This document shows, piece after piece, positions 6,269 through 9,523 of a stretch of 9,523 nt of DNA. Below the pieces are notes generated by a model. That model saw only the letters and a program-made list of their open reading frames with translations. It had not been told where the DNA came from and did no database searches. The DNA is taken from assembly GCA_013817115.1 (NCBI GenBank), contig JACDDG010000071.1:1-9523 (forward strand). Reading direction: 5' to 3'. The translations under genes were made by a program, and so were the position numbers. Within the stretch, counting starts at the first letter, position 1, and each line of letters begins with the position of its first letter. The stretch is from Parachlamydiaceae bacterium. Lineage in GTDB: Bacteria > Chlamydiota > Chlamydiia > Chlamydiales > Parachlamydiaceae.

Positions 6269-7981
6269 TTAGTCTTTTTTTCTTTTTGATTCTCTATCGT
6301 CATTTTCATACGGCTGAGTTCGCTTATTATCTTGAATAATAGGCTGAACTTCATTCATTGGCCGAGGAAAAAATTGTTGCTGCGGCTGAAAATTATTGAT
6401 TTGATAAATCTGAGGAGCCAAAATGATTGGCTGAGGAATAAAATGCGGCTGCGGTTGAAAATTATTATTTTGATGATTTTGTGGAGCAAAATTCATGGGT
6501 TGAGGATTGAGGGAATGCTGAGGAATGTTAAGATGAGGAATGTTAAAATAAAAAGGTTGGTAAAAATGGTTAATAATCATTGGTTGTGGATTGAATTGCG
6601 GTAGTTGCAGGTGAAGCCCAGGTTGCATAAACCCTTGCGTAGGGAAAGTATGTTGTTGAAAATTTCCCCCCATATGAAAACCTTGCGCATTCGTAGTCAT
6701 TAGATGGTCGTATTGCTGTTGTTGATGTTGAAATCCAAAAGCTTGATTCTGCGCCAGTGGTTCTTTAACTTCTTTAATGAGTTGATTGTCATTTTCATTT
6801 TCAGGTATTAGCTCTTCTTCTTCCAAATTATTTGAATCATTCGTGCTTTCTACTAGGGACTTACTCAGTCTTACTGGAAACGATATATCTTTAGGCAAAT
6901 TTTCAAATTGGATGGGATTTACCTGAAGGTTTAAAGATTTAAGCGATAAATTGCATATATATTTACTAACAAATCTTATTTGATTCGAATTTAACAGGAG
7001 AGTTTTAAGTTTTGTTAAATTTCTAATTTCATCAGGAATAGATGGGATTTCATTTCCTCCCAAATGTACTGAGGTTAACTTCGTTAAATTTAAAAATAAT
7101 TTTGGAAATTCTGATAGACTACTTCGTGTTAACCCTATAAGTTCTAGTTTAGTCATTTGGGCAATTTCCGGTGGTAATTTATCCAATGCGGTATTGTCGA
7201 ATTTAAGCTTTCGTAAATTAGTTAGCTGAAATAGCTCAAGTGGAATAGCAGATAATCTTTGTTCATCTGAAGAGCTTAGCTCTACTATTTTTGCTAAGTG
7301 AAAATTATTTTTATTGAGGTTGTTCCAATTGTCGACCATTTGTGAGGACTTATAAATATTATCGCATAAGCTACCAATGGAATATTTATAATTATGGCCC
7401 AAACTATTTTTTTTTAGAGCTTCTAAGGGGAAATTAATCATTAACTTTTTCATGTCAAATCCCAAAATAGAGAATTGTTTATGAATAGAAAATTTGTCCT
7501 CCTGATCAAGCGGTGAAAGGACTTTAACATTGTTATTATAAAGACTTTTTTGGACCTCAAGCCATAATCTTTTTTCATAAAATGATCTTGAGACAGCGTG
7601 GATAAATATTATTTGATCAACTCCAAGATTGTCCGGTTGAAGAAAATGAATATGTCCTGCATTATAGAAATTGTAGCTTCCAATTTTGGAGTTAGTACTT
7701 CCCGTGTGAACTCGGATAGTCGTTCGTTTCTCTCGCCAGCAAACGTTTGTTAGATCTGTGAAAAGATGTTTTCTTAACTGTTCATCCTCTTCTATGGAAC
7801 TGTTGTAGATCTTTCGTATTTCTTCCCAAATTTTGCACGATTTGCTTTCTAAATAGCAGTATTTATTGACTTGAGCAATTCTCATTACTGTTCTTGCATC
7901 ATCGCACTCATGTGAATATAGATCGACAGCAAACTGACCAAAAGAATAGTTTGTTTGATTTCTTTCATTTAAATTGTTCAT
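6269..7981 (-). CDS. F-box-like / leucine-rich-repeat protein with Gln/Asn/Pro-rich tail, candidate effector
   Basis: A 570-residue protein, probably host-directed. Residues about 13-57 (from FGQFAVDLY through VMRIAQVNKYCY to IWEEI) follow the F-box pattern of hydrophobics, an AQVNKYCY-like core and a Trp, though the usual leading LP is missing. Residues about 60-225 are not recognised. Residues about 230-367 hold five or six leucine-rich repeats of the LxxLxxLP type (LTNLRKLKFDNTALDKLPPEI, LTKLTSVHLGGNEIPSIPDEI, LTKLKTLLLNSNQI). An acidic Asn/Glu linker (378-400) leads into a Gln/Asn/Pro/His/Phe-rich, prion-like tail (410-550) that includes a 23-residue tandem repeat. The C-terminus, ending ESKRKKD, is basic and NLS-like. 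No signal peptide or membrane segment is visible. AGG (7990-7988), 6 bases before the ATG, and a good upstream promoter support this start. F-box plus LRR proteins recruit substrates to SCF ubiquitin ligases in eukaryotes; that role here is inferred and type III secretion is not visible. Confidence 0.85.
   Translation of the reverse strand: MNNLNERNQTNYSFGQFAVDLYSHECDDARTVMRIAQVNKYCYLESKSCKIWEEIRKIYNSSIEEDEQLRKHLFTDLTNVCWREKRTTIRVHTGSTNSKIGSYNFYNAGHIHFLQPDNLGVDQIIFIHAVSRSFYEKRLWLEVQKSLYNNNVKVLSPLDQEDKFSIHKQFSILGFDMKKLMINFPLEALKKNSLGHNYKYSIGSLCDNIYKSSQMVDNWNNLNKNNFHLAKIVELSSSDEQRLSAIPLELFQLTNLRKLKFDNTALDKLPPEIAQMTKLELIGLTRSSLSEFPKLFLNLTKLTSVHLGGNEIPSIPDEIRNLTKLKTLLLNSNQIRFVSKYICNLSLKSLNLQVNPIQFENLPKDISFPVRLSKSLVESTNDSNNLEEEELIPENENDNQLIKEVKEPLAQNQAFGFQHQQQQYDHLMTTNAQGFHMGGNFQQHTFPTQGFMQPGLHLQLPQFNPQPMIINHFYQPFYFNIPHLNIPQHSLNPQPMNFAPQNHQNNNFQPQPHFIPQPIILAPQIYQINNFQPQQQFFPRPMNEVQPIIQDNKRTQPYENDDRESKRKKD
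6368..6505. repeat. 69-bp tandem repeat within the LRR gene tail
   Basis: Two adjacent 69-base units (6368-6436 and 6437-6505) agree at about 53 of 69 positions by my own alignment. They encode two 23-residue units beginning PQPMNFAPQ (residue 493) and PQPIILAPQ (residue 516), each containing NNFQPQ. A third unit begins PRPM at 539 and quickly diverges, and another NPQPM occurs at 464-468. The repeat explains the composition of the protein tail and is a likely site of length variation between strains. Confidence 0.8.
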
Positions 7982-8054
7982 TTCTTACCTGCTAAGGAAT
8001 TTATTGAGTTGTTTGTTTTGATTTTGACCGTAAATGGATTTTGCGGAAATGTTT

Positions 8055-8083
8055 TTTTTATCCTTTTTCTATTACTGTGTCAA
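8055..8083 (-). promoter_or_regulatory. Promoter of the LRR gene
   Basis: On the minus strand a perfect TTGACA -35 box (8083-8078) is followed after 17 bases by TAAAAA (8060-8055), four of six matches to TATAAT. The predicted start lies about 65 bases upstream of the LRR ATG at 7981, leaving an AT-rich leader with the AGG ribosome site at its end. This is the best promoter match in the window and argues that the LRR gene is transcribed separately from the gene at 8222-9394. Confidence 0.5.
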
Positions 8084-8221
8084 TCAAATAAAAAATGCAT
8101 AGGTAAAATTAATTATTTTAAATCGATTAGTTGCCTGCATAACTGATAAATTGCTTTGACATTACCTTCCGGGAATCTTAGCTGTGGCTTTCTTTGGAAA
8201 TCTTTCGCCTACGTATAGGGG

Positions 8222-9394
8222 TCATTTGGTCTGAGGCTGGGAAATTGCTCCAAAAATTCTATTAACAACGACGTAAATCGTGAAAAAGAACATTGTGCTT
8301 AAAACAATATTTCCTGCGACTCTTATTGCAAGTGGCTTATATTCACAAGGCATAATGAAAAATTTATTCACGTGGCCGGCTCCAATCATTGTCGCTAACC
8401 TAAGCGAAAATTCATCGCACTGATTGCCAGCCTCACGCCAGTTTATAAGGGATTTTTGAAGAAATCCTGGGGCTGTATAATCATAGTTTTTTTTTATTTT
8501 TTTATATTCATTTGGGCTGATGAGTGCTTTAACTCTTTCGTGATGAAACAGGATTAATGCTTGAAGATCTGCAGTAAATGGATCAATCCATATCGTTTCT
8601 TGAAAGGCTAAAGTGATAGTTTTGCGCTCTTTTTCAGTGTAGCGATGACTCTTTACCCACGGATTATTTACAATTTTATTAATAAGTTTCAATTTGATTC
8701 TGCTGTAATTGTTGTTAGCAGTAATAACATAAATTCCTGTTGATTTTTTAATGTAATTCACAGTAGTTTTTTCCAGAGAAGAATTTTTTTTAATTTTGCA
8801 CATAAGATTTAAAATTTTAATACAATATACAGTGTCGCTATAACTGTTTTTTAACGTGTAGTTGATTGCTCGTAACATTGTAGAAGCGCTTTTTTCGCTA
8901 CTGCAATTTAGCATTACCTGCGAATAAACGTTAGTCAATTTAACTGCTTTTTTTTGAAATGAAGGGGTTGAGTACTTGTTAATAAACACTTTTGCAATAT
9001 TTTCAGCACCTATGATGATTAAATCTTCACTAGATGCATACGAAACTAATTTTGCAGAATAGTAGTCTATACGATGGTCTAGTAGGTCAATGCCAAGCAA
9101 TATCATAAGTTTTCTCAGTTTATCATTAAGGCCTGAAATTATTTTGTTTAATTTACAAGCTTTGATTGCACCTTTAAACAACATAAAAAATTCTTGTGTC
9201 TTTGGTGAATTTTCTTCTTGAATCAAAGTTTCAAATGAAAGTTCACCCAGTAGAGGAATCCATATTTTTTCAACATCGAGTATCAACGCAGAGCCTTCTT
9301 TGCACAATCGGGTAATAAATAACTTTCTGCATTCATCTTTTTCAATTTTACTCAGAAACGCCGATTGTAATTGACAGGAGAAAAGAGAGAACAT
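8222..9394 (-). CDS. Protein of unknown function with one C-terminal membrane segment
   Basis: A 390-residue protein of no family I recognise. It is predicted to be mostly helical and is rich in Lys, Ile, Leu and Asn, with cysteines spread along it (C7, C22, C31, C80, C164, C191, C199, C326, C350). Residues about 359-379 form one clear hydrophobic span (GNIVLSTMFFFTIYVVV) followed by a short polar tail, so it could be a tail-anchored or inclusion-membrane-type protein. No N-terminal signal peptide is convincing. C326 lies in NQCDEFSLRLATM, faintly like the Cys-x-Asp region of NEL-type bacterial E3 ligases; I regard this as speculation. The ATG at 9394 has no good ribosome site: the only strong AGGAGG on that strand is at 9430-9425, too far upstream. 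The frame is open back to a TGA about 24 bases upstream, with no better start in it. It lies 240 bases upstream of the LRR gene on the same strand. Confidence 0.7.
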   Translation of the reverse strand: MFSLFSCQLQSAFLSKIEKDECRKLFITRLCKEGSALILDVEKIWIPLLGELSFETLIQEENSPKTQEFFMLFKGAIKACKLNKIISGLNDKLRKLMILLGIDLLDHRIDYYSAKLVSYASSEDLIIIGAENIAKVFINKYSTPSFQKKAVKLTNVYSQVMLNCSSEKSASTMLRAINYTLKNSYSDTVYCIKILNLMCKIKKNSSLEKTTVNYIKKSTGIYVITANNNYSRIKLKLINKIVNNPWVKSHRYTEKERKTITLAFQETIWIDPFTADLQALILFHHERVKALISPNEYKKIKKNYDYTAPGFLQKSLINWREAGNQCDEFSLRLATMIGAGHVNKFFIMPCEYKPLAIRVAGNIVLSTMFFFTIYVVVNRIFGAISQPQTK

Positions 9395-9523
9395 TGCTTC
9401 AACAATCGTAACAGTTCAGATACCCCTCCTTTGCCGGTGGCATCTAAATGAAGTAGATTAAATGGCTATTGTTTGAAGAGTGATTTGTTGACATGTCTCT
9501 AATAAACGGGGAGTACCTTTGAT
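9395..9523. other. Upstream region of the 390-residue protein gene
   Basis: I see no clear gene in these 129 bases. On the minus strand AGGAGGGG (9430-9423) is a strong Shine-Dalgarno-like match but sits 28 bases before the ATG at 9394. On the + strand TTGACA (9488-9493) is a perfect -35 hexamer, but nothing good lies at the -10 position before the window ends. A gene may begin to the right of the window. Confidence 0.3.

Noticed and set aside
6332..6604. + strand open frame of 90 codons, Arg/Leu/Ile-rich
   Set aside because: It is antisense to the Gln/Asn/Pro-rich tail of the LRR protein, and its repetitiveness mirrors the 69-bp repeat.
8167..8219. Small palindromes TTCCGGGAA and CCTACGTATAGG after the 390-residue gene as a terminator
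   Set aside because: The stems are 4 bp and no T-tract follows on the minus strand, so a terminator is not supported.

Overview
The window is AT-rich bacterial DNA. It looks like the genome of an intracellular, amoeba-associated bacterium, most likely an environmental chlamydia of the Parachlamydiaceae type. The reasons are a leucine-rich-repeat protein with an F-box-like N-terminus (a host-interaction architecture expanded in those bacteria), a companion orphan protein with one C-terminal membrane segment, many A/T homopolymers, and sigma70-type promoters with TTGACA-like -35 boxes. Legionella or Amoebophilus-like relatives cannot be excluded from sequence alone.

Layout. Positions 1-375 are non-coding and start with a cluster of GC-rich hairpins unlike the surrounding AT-rich DNA, probably a REP/MITE-like intergenic repeat. 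Positions 544 to about 1550 (+) hold a broken gene. Its reading frame can be joined across two slippage-type lesions, an A7 tract and a perfect 8-bp tandem duplication, and its 3' end runs antisense into the next gene. Positions 1554-5899 (-) are a two-gene operon for a tripartite drug-efflux pump: a lipoprotein periplasmic adaptor (AcrA/MexA family) and an AcrB/MexB-type RND transporter with all expected proton-relay residues. No outer-membrane channel or regulator gene is present, but an inverted repeat over the likely promoter may be an operator. Positions 5900-6268 separate this operon from the next gene and carry a possible 30-codon gene (+) with its own candidate promoter and ribosome site, plus terminator-like palindromes. 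Positions 6269-7981 (-) encode the F-box-like/LRR protein, which ends in a Gln/Asn/Pro-rich tail with an internal 69-bp tandem repeat and a basic, NLS-like C-terminus. Positions 8222-9394 (-) encode a 390-residue protein of unknown function with one C-terminal membrane segment. The last 129 bases are its upstream region.

How the genes relate. The efflux operon is a self-contained export unit that would need a TolC-like channel encoded elsewhere. The LRR protein and the 390-residue protein lie in the same orientation but are separated by 240 bases with a good promoter, so they are probably transcribed separately. They look like accessory, host-directed genes, which is an inference. The decayed gene and the GC-rich repeat at the left suggest a fluid accessory region. 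No phage, IS transposase, CRISPR array, rRNA or tRNA was found.
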